Below are positions 1 to 11,575 of a stretch of DNA of 64,000 nt, one piece after another. Position 1 is the stretch's first letter, and each line of letters opens with the position of its first letter. This DNA is from Stomorhina lunata (lineage: Eukaryota; Arthropoda; Insecta; Diptera; Rhiniidae), in assembly GCA_933228675.1 (NCBI GenBank), contig OW121744.1, positions 56,997,775 to 57,061,774 of the forward strand, given 5' to 3'. The notes below the pieces were generated by a model. The model worked only from the letters and a program-made list of their open reading frames with translations. It was not told the origin of the DNA and searched no databases. Made by a program: the position numbers and the translations under genes.

Positions 1-196
1 TATCATTTTTCAATTGACCCAGAGAGCGTTTAAACATTTCATCGCGTTCTTGAGCCCATTTTTCCACACGCATTTGTGAGGTGGGTGTATTGGGTGTGAT
101 TTTGCCTAAACGCAAAGGGTCATAGGGTGTATACGGAGCATAGGGTGTGCTGGGCGATAAAATATTGCGTAATTGTTGAAATTGTCTTTCATATTC
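1..196 (-). CDS. Khc-73: Khc-73 exon (after FHA domain), runs off window start
   Basis: The acceptor TTCTAG ends at 197 and the exon begins GAA TAT, phase 0, continuing the CAG codon of the previous exon. It reads [16 protein letters not shown] and then a proline/tyrosine-rich stretch, ending in [16 protein letters not shown] at the window edge. There are no stops over the 196 bases. Confidence 0.93.
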
Positions 197-3100
197 CTAG
201 AATTAAAAGTGATTTTATAGTTAAAATTTTTATTTTGTTTCATTATAAATCTACCTGTCTTTGCTTTTCCAAAGCCACCTGCTTGTCCTCCTCATGCTGA
301 CGTTCCAATCTTGCAATAGCTGTTTGAATGGGATCATTACTAAGTTCATTTTGCATTATTTCATCTCGAGCAAAATTATAATCAATCAATTGAGCTGGTG
401 TCTGCGGTTCGGAGCTCATATTGGCATTAGCTGATTTGGGACAATTAACACGGAAAAAGTGATGATTACCCCACAAAATACGATCACCATTGGCTATAGG
501 TGTTTTTTCTACGGCAGCATAGCCATTGACGAAACAACGAGCTCCTGTAAATGGCTCCAAAAAGAGACCACCATCTTCTATGGTAATAACACAATGTTCC
601 GGCTGAATACCCAAACCTGATAGCTGTATATCAGGCTGAGGGCCACTGATGGTATGACCACCAATTAAAGTACGTTCTTTGAGATAGTAAACTAACAACT
701 CATTAAGGGACGGATCTGCATTTAAATTCACCAAATAGTATTTGTTCTTCTCCACCATTATACCACTGGCCTGCACACTAATGCCCATCTTTTCTAAAGC
801 CTGTTGACGTTCATTTTGTATGCGTTCAGTTTTCACCAGTTTTTCTTCCCAAGTTTGAGAAATTTGCTTCATGAGATTTTCACTTTCAGCCAGTTTGTCA
901 TTGATATCACCCACCGGAGAACCAGTGGCATGTTTGAGCATATTTCTAAGCGTTTCCACTTCATGACGTAATTCACGTATAATTCGGGCATTGGGATCTT
1001 CATTGACCACGGCATGATTGACAATACGTTTGGCACGATCGGCATAACGTAAAGTCGATAGGGTTTCTTCGAAATTATCTGCCGATGGCGATATGGTGGC
1101 CACCATAACAGTACGGGAATTACCGCCCAAATTGTCTTTAAGAAGCCATGTTAATACAGAATCACGATATGGTACAAACTTATCTCCGCCACTCTTCTTG
1201 CCATTTGAGGAGTCGGCCAGTTTCGAGATGACCAAACCCAAAGTGGTAAGAGATCTAAAAGTAAGAGTTTTAAACAAATTTTGTCAATGTAAATAAAATC
1301 TTTAGAAAAAGTAAGTAAGTTTTTCTATAGAAAAAGTAAGTAAGTTTTTCTATAGAAAAAGTAAGTAAGTTTTTCTATAGAAAAAGTAAGTAAGTTTTTC
1401 TATAGAAAAAGTAAGTAAGTTTTTCTATAGAAAAAGTAAGTAAGTTTTTCTATAGAAAAAGTAAGTAAGTTTTTCTATAGAAAAAGTAAGTAAGTTTTTC
1501 TATAGAAAAAGTAAGTAAGTTTTTCTATAGAAAAAGTAAGTAAGTTTTTCTATAGAAAAAGTAAGTAAGTTTTTCTATAGAAAAAGTAAGTAAGTTTTTC
1601 TATAGAAAAAGTAAGTAAGTTTTTCTATAGAAAAAGTAAGTAAGTTTTTCTATAGAAAAAGTAAGTAAGTTTTTCTATAGAAAAAGTAAGTAAGTTTTTC
1701 TATAGAAAAAGTAAGTAAGTTTTTCTATAGAAAAAGTAAGTAAGTTTTTCTATAGAAAAAGTAAGTAAGTTTTTCTATAGAAAAAGTAAGTAAGTTTTTC
1801 TATAGAAAAAGTAAGTAAGTTTTTCTATAGAAAAAGTAAGTAAGTTTTTCTATAGAAAAAGTAAGTAAGTTTTTCTATAGAAAAAGTAAGTAAGTTTTTC
1901 TATAGAAAAAGTAAGTAAGTTTTTCTATAGAAAAAGTAAGTAAGTTTTTCTATAGAAAAAGTAAGTAAGTTTTTCTATAGAAAAAGTAAGTAAGTTTTTC
2001 TATAGAAAAAGTAAGTAAGTTTTTCTATAGAAAAAGTAAGTAAGTTTTTCTATAGAAAAAGTAAGTAAGTTTTTCTATAGAAAAAGTAAGTAAGTTTATC
2101 TATGGAAAAAGTAAGTAAGTTTTTCTATAGAAAAAGTAAGTAAGTTTTTCTATAGAAAAAGTAAGTAAGTTTTTCTATAGAAAAAGTAAGTAAGTTTTTC
2201 TATAGAAAAAGTAAGTAAGTTTTTCTATAGAAAAAGTAAGTAAGTTTTTCTATAGAAAAAGTAAGTAAGTTTTTCTATAGAAAAAGTAAGTAAGTTTTTC
2301 TATAGAAAAAGTAAGTAAGTTTTTCTATAGAAAAAGTAAGTAAGTTTTTCTATAGAAAAAGTAAGTAAGTTTTTCTATAGAAAAAGTAAGTAAGTTTTTC
2401 TATAGAAAAAGTAAGTAAGTTTTTCTATAGAAAAAGTAAGTAAGTTTTTCTATAGAAAAAGTAAGTAAGTTTTTCTATAGAAAAAGTAAGTAAGTTTTTC
2501 TATAGAAAAAGTAAGTAAGTTTTTCTATAGAAAAAGTAAGTAAGTTTTTCTATAGAAAAAGTAAGTAAGTTTTTCTATAGAAAAAGTAAGTAAGTTTTTC
2601 TATAGAAAAAGTAAGTAAGTTTTTCTATAGAAAAAGTAAGTAAGTTTTTCTATAGAAAAAGTAAGTAAGTTTTTCTATAGAAAAAGTAAGTAAGTTTTTC
2701 TATAGAAAAAGTAAGTAAGTTTTTCTATAGAAAAAGTAAGTAAGTTTTTCTATAGAAAAAGTAAGTAAGTTTTTCTATAGAAAAAGTAAGTAAGTTTTTC
2801 TATAGAAAAAGTAAGTAAGTTTTTCTATAGAAAAAGTAAGTAAGTTTTTCTATAGAAAAAGTAAGTAAGTTTTTCTATAGAAAAAGTAAGTAAGTTTTTC
2901 TATAGAAAAAGTAAGTAAGTTTTTCTATAGAAAAAGTAAGTAAGTTTTTCTATAGAAAAAGTAAGTAAGTTTTTCTATAGAAAAAGTAAGTAAGTTTTTC
3001 TATAGAAAAAGTAAGTAAGTTTTTCTATAGAAAAAGTAAGTAAGTTTTTCTATAGAAAAAGTAAGTAAGTTTTTCTATAGAAAAAGTAAGTAAGTTTTTC

Positions 3101-4722
3101 TATAGAAAAAGTAAGTAAGTAAGTTTTTCTATAGAAAAAGTAAGTAAGTTTTTCTATAGAAAAAGTAAGTAAGTTTTTCTATAGAAAAAGTAAGTAAGTT
3201 TTTCTATAGAAAAAGTAAGTAAGTTTTTCTATAGAAAAAGTAAGTAAGTTTTTCTATAGAAAAAGTAAGTAAGTTTTTCTATAGAAAAAGTAAGTAAGTT
3301 TTTCTATAGAAAAAGTAAGTAAGTTTATCTATGGAAAAAGTAAGTAAGTTTTTCTATAGAAAAAGTAAGTAAGTTTTTCTATAGAAAAAGTAAGTAAGTT
3401 TTTCTATAGAAAAAGTAAGTAAGTTTTTCTATAGAAAAAGTAAGTAAGTTTTTCTATAGAAAAAGTAAGTAAGTTTTTCTATAGAAAAAGTAAGTAAGTT
3501 TTTCTATAGAAAAAGTAAGTAAGTTTTTCTATAGAAAAAGTAAGTAAGTTTTTCTATAGAAAAAGTAAGTAAGCTTTTCTATAGAAAAAGTAAATTTTTC
3601 TATATCAACTAATAAATAAGATATTAATTACTACAAAAACTCAGATTTTGGTAAAAATGAAGTCGAACGAAGCGACCTCTGTCACTTATATCGAGCATTT
3701 TTACTCTCCCCAACTTACTTGTTAATATTAGAGCCTTCTTTTAAACGATCACCAACAGCACCGGTCTTAACAGCTCTCTCTGAACCCGCCAAATCCACCA
3801 AAGACATACGAGACACTTTTTCACCAGTCACTCCCGAGGCCTGATCAGTTAAAATCTGGGTTAAGACCACAGAAAAGACAGCATGAGATCTAGATGATTC
3901 GGCATTCATGTTTGTAGCTGCCACAGTACGAGATTTGTTGCCCTCAGTCATAAGATTATCAATATCCAAATAGGAGGCAACGGCCAGCTGAGATAAACCG
4001 TCCACATAAGGACCCAAAACATTGTGTTCGCGAACTTTTAATGATTGCTTATTTGGCTTAGGATCTAAGAGATCGTGAACTTTTTCATTGTAGATTTCCA
4101 TATAGGAAACTTCCACTTTGTACATGAGTTCTTGAGTGGATTTATTGGAAATGGCCGAAAATAAATTATCACACAGACGTGGTATGATGCCCTTGCATTC
4201 CTGAGAGCCCATCATGGTATATGATTTACCGGAACCTATAAGAGGGGAAGTAACAGAAACAAAAGAATTATAAAACAAAACAAAATAAAAAGTAAATAAA
4301 TTTAAATTGAATAATAAAATAGAGTAGTTTATTGTGTATGCTCATTACAATGCAAACATACCCGTCTGTCCATAAGCAAATATGCACGCATTATAACCTT
4401 GAAATGCATTATCCAATATATCACGTCCCACACAATCAAAAACTGTCTCTTGTGAAGCGAAATTCTCATCATTTGGATTCAGTGAATAGAAGCAATGATC
4501 AAATGCAAATGTCTTTGGGGGTTTCCGGCTGTAAAAAGAACACATGAAAAGAAGATTATAAGATTAAAAGAATTAACAAATACATACATACATATATTCT
4601 AAAAATTTCTTTAGGGTAACAGATGTAAACTTACCTTTCTATTTTGTCTATAGCCGGAGGATTGTGCAGAATCGTCTGCTGTTTTTCCATTTCCACGATG
4701 CATTTTGTGCCTAATTCGATTT
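1..4722 (-). CDS. Khc-73: Kinesin-like protein Khc-73 (kinesin-3, KIF13 type), partial, five exons
   Basis: Reading leftward on the minus strand, exons 4722-4635, 4528-4362, 4235-3719, 1254-255 and 196-1 join in frame with GT/AG at every junction. The product is a plus-end-directed microtubule motor of the kinesin-3 family; its relatives KIF13A/B move vesicles and help orient spindles. Visible in order: the end of the first motor strand region ([11 protein letters not shown]), the P-loop GQTGSGKS (split between two exons), switch I SSRSH, switch II DLAGSE, the motor C-terminus ([25 protein letters not shown]), the neck and coiled coil, then an FHA domain ([19 protein letters not shown] to GNHHFFRVN) and the linker after it. 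The linker residues [17 protein letters not shown] and the [13 protein letters not shown] stretch fit Khc-73/KIF13 better than unc-104/KIF1. The initiator exon and everything after the linker (MBS region, CAP-Gly) lie outside or were not found. No frameshift or stop is seen, so the gene looks functional. Confidence 0.95.
255..1254 (-). CDS. Khc-73: Khc-73 exon: motor C-terminus, neck coil and FHA domain
   Basis: A 1000-base exon. The acceptor CTTTTAG ends at 1255; the first base completes a lysine codon split across the intron. It begins [14 protein letters not shown] (motor helix after switch II) and ends EKQRQ before a GTAGAT donor at 254-249. The FHA domain lies roughly in the middle third, with [14 protein letters not shown] and FVNG as its recognisable core strands. 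The open frame extends into both flanking introns, but those residues are not coding. Confidence 0.95.
1303..3604. repeat. 25-bp tandem array inside a Khc-73 intron (about 91 copies)
   Basis: Each unit is a perfect 16-bp palindrome TTTTTCTATAGAAAAA followed (plus strand) by GTAAGTAAG. Copies are almost identical for 2.3 kb. Exceptions are a unit with TTTATCTATGG at about 2095-2105 and the same variant again at about 3324-3334, one 29-bp unit with an extra GTAA near 3117-3121, and decayed units at the right end (AAGCTTTTC, GTAAATTTTTC). On the gene's sense (minus) strand the unit reads CTTACTTACTTTTTCTATAG, which resembles a 3' splice site. Confidence 0.97.
3719..4235 (-). CDS. Khc-73: Khc-73 exon: motor core with switch I and switch II
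   Basis: A 517-base exon. The acceptor TTATAG ends at 4236; GT completes the glycine of the P-loop GQTGSGKS begun in the previous exon. Contains [16 protein letters not shown], the switch I serines in NAESSRSH and switch [10 protein letters not shown]. It ends GSNIN plus AA before donor GTAAGT (3718-3713). Confidence 0.95.
4362..4528 (-). CDS. Khc-73: Khc-73 exon: motor strand up to the P-loop
   Basis: A 167-base exon between acceptor TTTTTACAG (ending 4529) and donor GTATGT (4361-4356). It encodes [15 protein letters not shown] through IFAYGQTG; the last base starts the next P-loop glycine. Confidence 0.93.
4635..4722 (-). CDS. Khc-73: Khc-73 exon: start of motor domain
   Basis: An 88-base exon. 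The acceptor CTTTCAG ends at 4723 and the donor GTAAGT occupies 4634-4629. It encodes [18 protein letters not shown] and ends in a split serine codon. The first two bases (AA) finish a codon from an upstream exon, presumably carrying the initiator and the first motor strand, which I could not find in the remaining 59 kb. Confidence 0.88.
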
Positions 4723-4957
4723 CTGAAAGATAATTAAGAGATAAAAGATAAAACATTAGAAGATTTAAAGATATTAAACGTATATTTATTACAAAGATAA
4801 AAGTGAAAGGAAATATACGTAGGCAGTTTCATAAGTTTGTGATTTTTGTCTATTTACGGAACAGCACTTAAATTGTAAGCTACATTGCAGATAGACAAAT
4901 CCTTTGAAGAAATGACTATATAAATTAGGGACTAGCTAGGAAATCCTTATATAAACA
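4723..4957. other. Intron or upstream sequence, no feature seen
   Basis: AT-rich sequence directly upstream of the Khc-73 exon ending at 4722. It holds only the acceptor and polypyrimidine tract of that exon at its left edge. Confidence 0.6.
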
Positions 4958-7900
4958 CTAGCTTTATAACCCGCTACTTCGTTAGCGGCACCATTTGAAT
5001 TGACAAAGTTACAAAATTTACCAAAATAACTTTTTCACTTATTTATCAATTCCGATATAAATTAAATTAAATACTTATTGGTTCTTAAGATACATATAGG
5101 ACAAAATAAGTACCTACCCTCTACATTTTCAAAAAAGTACTACACACGGCTCCCTTATTTTTGTAGCTGACCCAATTTTTATTGCTAACCCAATTTAAAT
5201 CTTGTTCTTGTCGCTTTTGATTTTGAATATTTTACAAAAGTTTCCTTTTTTTTACCCGTTGTTTACCCCTGATCAGCCAAATTAAAAAAAAATCCGGATA
5301 CATGTCCTAATATTTTTATTGCTGATCTTAACTGCATTTTTGTTAATTGAAAAAAATACCAAACACCTGTCACATATTTCTTCAATGTCAATAGAACAGT
5401 CCATAAATCATTGATTTATTTATTATTTTATTGATTTAAACAACATGCACAGTTTAAAAGGAAAAAACCTATCTTTAAATTTTTGACCCGTTTTTGTTAT
5501 TTTCGATTGCGATATAAATTTTGTTTCTATAATAATTGATTCAAAAATTATATATGGGTCAAAAAAGTACCAAAATTTAGTTTTTATCCTTTTTATTCCC
5601 TATTTTTAGCTCATTTACGAAAAGTACCTACTAAAAACATGACTTTTTATTTTTCTATTCGATCTAAATCCAATTTAAATTTTTTTTCTGTCGATATTAG
5701 TATCAGAGATATAACTTTACTAATGTTTTTATTTTCTACCCTATTTTAACCCCAAAACTGTTTAATTTGCAAAAAGTACTGAAAAGTCCCTTAATTTTTA
5801 GGGCTGATCTTAGACCATTTTAGTGTTTGTTTCCATCCATTAGGTTAAGAAGATATAATGTCATCGATTTTTCCCTTTTTTACCTTTGATTGACACATCT
5901 CTAATTTATACTTCTGACTTCATTAGCTTAAATGAATATTTTCCCGTTTTCACATTTTGGAACCCCATTTATCGTAAAAGTACCAAGCACATGTTTAATA
6001 TTTTGTTAATACTTATTGATTGTGGCATAAAGTGAGTCTTTATGTTTATAAGTTCAAAAGATACGCATGGATTAAAAAAAAGTACAAAAATATAGTTTTT
6101 ACCCTTTTTGCCCTTGTTAGTGCCATTTTCAAAAAAAGTACAGAACACATGTCCCTTTCATTTTCTAGCCGATTATATGATTTATTCATTTTCTAGCCTG
6201 TTTTAACCATAAGCGGCCAAATTAAAAAAAAAAAATACCGAACCCGTGTCCTTTAATTTTTAATGCTGATCATAGACCAATTTAATCTTTGTTTCTATCA
6301 CTTTTGATTTAGAAGATATTACGTTACCAATTTTTCCCCCTTTTTACTCCAAAAATTAAAAAAAGGAATCAATCGCGTGCCTTATACTTCTGCAATGTGA
6401 ATAGATCTGTCTGTAAATTATACTTCTGGCTTTATTTGTTTAAATGATATTCATAGTTTTTACTCTTTTGTGCCTCATTTATCTTAAAAGCGCGAAGCAC
6501 CTTCTTAATTTTTGTTAGTCCTTATCAATTGTGATGTAAATTGAGTATGTATGTTTATTAGTTCAAGAGAAACTTATAGGGTTAATAAAGTACCAAAATA
6601 TAGTTTTTTCCCTTTTTCTCCCTTATTAGTTCCATTTCCAAAAAAGTACCAAACTCGTGTCCCCTTTTTTTGCAAGATGATAAAATCCAATTTCAACTTT
6701 GTTTCTAACGATGTAAGTTTCGAAGATATGATGTTACTAATTTATCCATTTTCTGTTTCTGTTTAACCACTAAACAGCACAAGTCTTATACTTTTTCAAT
6801 ATGAATCCACCCGTCTGTAAATGATAGTTCTGGCTTCATTAGTTAAAAACCTACCCTTGAATATTTCCCAGTTTTTATCTTTTTTACCTCAATTATCGTA
6901 AAAGTACCAAATACGTGTCTAATAATTCTTTGTTACTTATCAATTGTGACGATTACTGTTTCTCTATGTTTGTTATTTCAAAAGATAGGTATGGGTTCAA
7001 AAAAAGTACCAAAACATAGTTTTTGCCCTTTTTTACCCTTATTAGTACCATATTCAAAAAAGTACCAAATACGTTTCTCGTTTTTTTTTCAGCCCATCCG
7101 AAGCAAATTTCAACTCTATTCCTATCGTTTTGAATTTCGGAGATATGACGTTACTAATATTTCCCATTTTTTCCCTGTTTTAACCCCAAAACGGCCGAAT
7201 TAAAGAAAAAAAGTACCGAATACATGTCCCTTAATTAAAAGTGCCGATTTCAGACCGATTTAGTTTTTGTTTCTATCGCTTTTGGTTAAGAAGATATATT
7301 TTTACCGATTTTTACCCCCAAAATTAAAAAAGAAACAGACACTTATTTTACTTTTTTCAGTGTCAATTTACCAGCCAATAAATTATGCTTCTGGCTTCAT
7401 TAGCCGAAAAGATATTCTTAGCTTAAAAGCAAAAAACCTACTCTTGAATATTTTCCCTTTTTTTACCCTTTCGTAAAAAAAAAGTACCAAATACGTGTTT
7501 AATAGTTTTTTAATGCCTATCAGTTGCGATATAAATTATGTTTCTATGTTTATTAGTTCAAAAGATATATATGGGTTAAAAAAGTACCAAAATATAGTTT
7601 TTACCCTTTTTATTCTTATTAGTACCATTTTTGAAATAGTACCAAATACGTGACCATTTATTTTTTTATCCGATTCAAATGCAATTTAAACTTCGTTTGC
7701 ATCGGTGTTAGTTTCGGAGATATGATGTTACTAATTTCTCCCTTTTCTACCCTGTTTTACCCTTTAAAAGGTCGAATTTCAAAAAAGTACCGAACACGTG
7801 TCCCTTAATTTTTAGTGCTGATCTCAGACTAATTTAGTTTTTGTTTCTATCACTTTTGATTTAGAAGATATATTTTTACCCCCAAAATTAAAAAAAAGTA

Positions 7901-9690
7901 CCAAAAATGTATTTTATTTTTTCTTTGTCAATCGACCAGTCAATAAATTATTCTTCTGGCTTCATTAGCCTAAAAGATATCCATAGCTAAAAACAAAAAA
8001 CCTACCCTTAAATATTTTCCCTTTTTTACCCTTTTGTACCCCATTAATCGCAAAAGTACCAAATACGTATTTAATTGTTTTTTAAAATCTATCTGTTGCG
8101 ATATAAATTATGTTTCTATGTTTATTAGTTCAGAAGATACATATTAGTTGAAAAAAGTACCAAAATATAGTTTTTACCCTTTTTTATCCTTATTAATGCC
8201 ATTTCCAAAAAAGGACCAAGCACGTGTCTCCTTATTTTCCTAGCCGATTCAAATCCAATTTCAACTTTGTTTGCATCGATGTTGGTTTCGGAGATATGAT
8301 GTTACTAATTTCTCCCTTTTTTACCCTGTTTTACCTTCTAAGAGGTTGAACTTCAAAAAAGTACCGAACACGTGTTCCTTAATTTTAAGTGCCAATCTCA
8401 GACCAATTTAGTTTTTGTTTCTATCACTTTTGGTTTAGAAGATATACTTTACCGATTTTTACCCCCAAAATTAAAAAAAGTACCAAACACGTAGCTTATT
8501 TCTTTTCAATGTAAATCTACCAGTCAATAAATTATACTTCTAACTTCATTAGCCTAAAAGATATCCATGGTTAAAAAGCAAAAAACCTATCCTTGAATAT
8601 ATTCCCTTTTTTTACCCTTTTGTACCCCATTAAGCGCAAAAGTACCAAATACATATTTAGTTTTTTTTTAATATCTATCGATTGCGATATAAAATGTGTT
8701 TCTATGTTTATTAGTTCAAAAGATACATATGGGTTAAAAAAAGTACCAAAATATAGTTTTTACCCTTTTTTATCCTTATTAGTGCCATTTTCAAAAAAGT
8801 ACCAAACACGTGTCCCCTTATCTTTCTAGGCGATTCAAATCCAATTTCAACTTTGTTTCTGTCTATGTTGGTTTCGGAGATATGATGTTACTAATTTCTT
8901 CCTTTTCTACCCTGTTTTGCCCGCTAGGCGGCCGATTTTCAAAAAAGTACCGAACACGTGTCCCTTAATTTTTAGTGCTAATCTCAAGCCAATTTAATTT
9001 TTGCTTCTATCGCTGTTGGTTAAGGAGATATAATGTTACCGATTTTTCCCTTTTTTACCCTTTTAATTGAAAAAAGTACCAAACACGTATTTAATATTTT
9101 GTACTGGGCAATCGACCTCCCTATAAACTTTATTGGTAGCTTTATTGGTTCAAGTCAAATACAAAGAAAAAAAAAATGGACCTACCCTAAATTTTTTTCC
9201 CCGCTTTTCCCCCTTTTTGAACCCTGAATCAAGAAAGTACCAAACACGTGTCTAATATTTTTTTCTTGTTTACCGGCTCCGTTTTGAATTTTGTTACTCT
9301 GTTGATTGGTTCAAAAGATACACATGGGTTTAAAAAAGTACCAACATTTCATTTTTACCCTTTTTACCCCCTATTTGTCCCATCTGCTAAAAAGTACCAA
9401 ACACGTGTCTACTTATTTTTGCAGCTGATCCCAACGCAATTTCAATTTCGGGCCTATGACGTTTACTTCCGGAGATACAGCATTACTAATTTTTCCCTTT
9501 TTTACCCCTTTTTACCCCCTTAGAGGCCGAATTTCCAAAAATCCCGTCTTAGTGGATCTATACTTTGAAAAAGGTACCCGCTGTCAAAATTTCAGCTCTC
9601 TAGCTTTAGCCGTTTGGGCTGTGCGATGATGAGTCAGTCAGTCAGTCAGTCAGTCAGTCAGTCACGTTAGAGTTTTATATATATAGATAC
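4958..9690. repeat. Hierarchical tandem repeat block with transposon-like ends
   Basis: Subunits of roughly 115 bp each begin near AAAAAAGTACCAAACACGTG, with the CACGTG core often kept, and continue through a TTTGTTTCTATCG-like and an AGATAT-like segment to TTTTTACCCC. Five distinguishable subunit types recur in order, giving a larger unit. A marker phrase (GGGTTAAAAAAGTACC) occurs near 5575, 6068, 6579, 6992, 7572, 8146, 8731 and 9325, so spacing is 413-594 bp and close to 580 bp in the right half. The block opens with AACCCGCTACTTCGTTAGCG and closes with (TCAG)n and a TATATATATAGATA tail, like the ends of non-autonomous insect elements. The element class is not certain. The small open frames here are not genes. 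Confidence 0.8.
9632..9664. repeat. (GTCA)n microsatellite
   Basis: Eight GTCA units in a row near the right end of the preceding repeat block, followed by CGTTAG and a TATATATATAGA tail. Confidence 0.9.
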
Positions 9691-11104
9691 ACTTCTCCGA
9701 CTTTTGTGGGAAGTGAAAAAACTTAAAGTAGTGGTGATATGGTATAGGTTGATTATTGTTGTTATTGTAACTGCAATATTATTAGTAATATCGCGGAAAC
9801 AGTGCTTTGGTCGATATCTTAAGATTTCCGAGTCGTTCCGGTACGAAGAACCGACTGCCGTGGGAACGGGTATAGGTTGGTATTGTGGTATAGTAACTTT
9901 TTTTCTTAAACTGACAATTTAAGAATAACGGAAACGTGCTTAAAAGTTTGATGTTCTCAATAAATTAAAAAAAAAAAAAACGATTTGTTTCATTTTTGCA
10001 AGTCATGTTCTAAATCGACGAGGATCTATTCATTCCAGACAGATGAGAGCCTGGAATCAATACAACCTCGAGCAGACGCCCACCTATCATTTGTTGGATT
10101 GGATGATCTCTTTCGCGGCAGGAGCAATTTGATTCTAATTCGTTTATGTAAGGTGGTACCATGTGTTGCTAATTCGTCTTTTCTACATTTTCCTGGTATG
10201 TTATGGAGGTGTGGTCTCGCACCTCCATAAATTGGATACTAAGCCATCTTTCTGAGAGATCAGTCAAGGCAATTAAGGACTGATGTTGAATTTTGGAAGA
10301 AAGAATGTAGAAAATATAAGTATTCAACCCTTGTTAGAACATTATAGCCAATCTGTAGGTCTTTAGAGTGGACCCCGAAGTCTATCTGCAATATTAACAA
10401 AAATGCCTCCATGGGCATTTGTCTCTATCGGAATAAACGTAATATGGTCACCTAAAGATTTGTGATTTTGAGCACTAAGAAAGAGAAGGACGTTCCAATT
10501 TAAACAGCTTAAAGGCAAATAATTTGAATTCCAAAACGCTTCAAGTCGTTGATAGCTCATTAGCGCAAGTACGCTTATTAAGCATTATTTTTTGCGGAAA
10601 ATACGTCACTTTAATAAATACTATGGGGACTCTACACCTCCATTTTCATGGTAAAGAAGTGGTTTCTGAATTTCGATGTAGCCGTGCATGAAGATGACGA
10701 ATTTTGGACGCCCAGTTAAAGTCTCTACAAATTTTCAAATGGGTTTAGCCGATAGGAGATTATAAGTGTGTGATTGTGGAAGTATAACATGTGTTTCAAT
10801 GTTCACATGGGTATGATAAAGCTTTCTGCTATTGCTCACAATCAACCACAAGCTTAACCGTAAGACAATTTGGAAATGTTTGGCGTTGTAAAGCAGAATA
10901 TGGGTTTCTCGGTAGAATCGGTGTTAAAAAAGGTGGGTTTATTAATGCCAATAAAGTCATGGAGACTGTTAAATTGGGATGTCCGGGGTATAATTCAAAC
11001 TGACTACCTTCAAAAAGGAAAACAATCAATGTGAGGACATTATACCATCTTATTGCCTCGATTCATTGAGAAACTGAGAAAAAAAACTAAAAAAAACTTT
11101 CTCT
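9691..11104. other. Unrecognised repetitive sequence without an intact gene
   Basis: No convincing coding frame. 9820-9863 carries a 44-bp phrase (TTCCGGTACGAAGAACCGAC core) that recurs near 54264. The segment 10960-11060 (GGGGTATAATTCAAACTGAC, ACCTTCAAAA, ATTATACCAT) recurs near 31500-31590, so at least part of this stretch is a dispersed repeat. Confidence 0.5.
10201..10230. repeat. 11-bp perfect stem with 8-nt loop
   Basis: TTATGGAGGTG (10201-10211) and CACCTCCATAA (10220-10230) are perfect reverse complements. No function can be assigned. Confidence 0.6.
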
Positions 11105-11575
11105 ATTCCCTATGGATCTGTTCATAAAGAGATCAGCAACTTAATGTCTATTAAGGCTGCATGAGCTAGCATACTGAACGAAACAATGTCCATGACTTTG
11201 AGTCAGCGTCACCTACATGCATATATCTGACTACTTGGTCAAGGAACTTTTGTTCAGCTCCGTACCAGAGATCGTTATTCCAGTTAAAGCCAGCTGGAAG
11301 AATCGTCTATCGCTCTTTGAGGTTAACTCGACCTTCACAGATGGCTCTAAAATGGATATCGGCACCAGTCTTAAAGGAGCAAAATATTAGGAAATCGTTT
11401 AGGCTTAGGGATGAGTGCCGTGTCTTTCAGGCTGAAATTTTTGCCATCTTGAAAGCCACCGAGCTTATCTCACAATTTACCTGAAGATAGTGAGGTGTCC
11501 AACTACGTCGGCAGTCAGGCTGCACTAAAAGCTATAAAGGATGCAGGATCAACACCACGTTAGAAAAGTCGTGTA
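11105..11575 (+). pseudogene. Non-LTR retrotransposon ORF2 remnant (RNase H domain)
   Basis: Translation in shifting frames gives FTDGSKMDIGTS, then RLRDECRVFQAEIFAILKA and a VGSQAALKAI segment, the typical order of the RNase H domain that follows the reverse transcriptase in I/R1/LOA-type LINEs. The same family appears better preserved on the minus strand at 61457-63216 and as 3' ends at 13106 and 31966. Frameshifts and stops show it is dead. It would have degraded the RNA strand of the RNA-cDNA hybrid during retrotransposition. Confidence 0.8.

Noticed and set aside
1093..1296. Plus-strand open frame opposite Khc-73
   Set aside because: Antisense shadow of a well supported exon.
1303..3604. 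CRISPR-like or regulatory repeat array
   Set aside because: Units are contiguous with no unique spacers, and the sequence is eukaryotic intron; it is a plain minisatellite.
6551..9523. Several short F/P/S-rich open frames
   Set aside because: All fall in the hierarchical repeat and repeat the same words (KVPKYSFYPF); no family resemblance.
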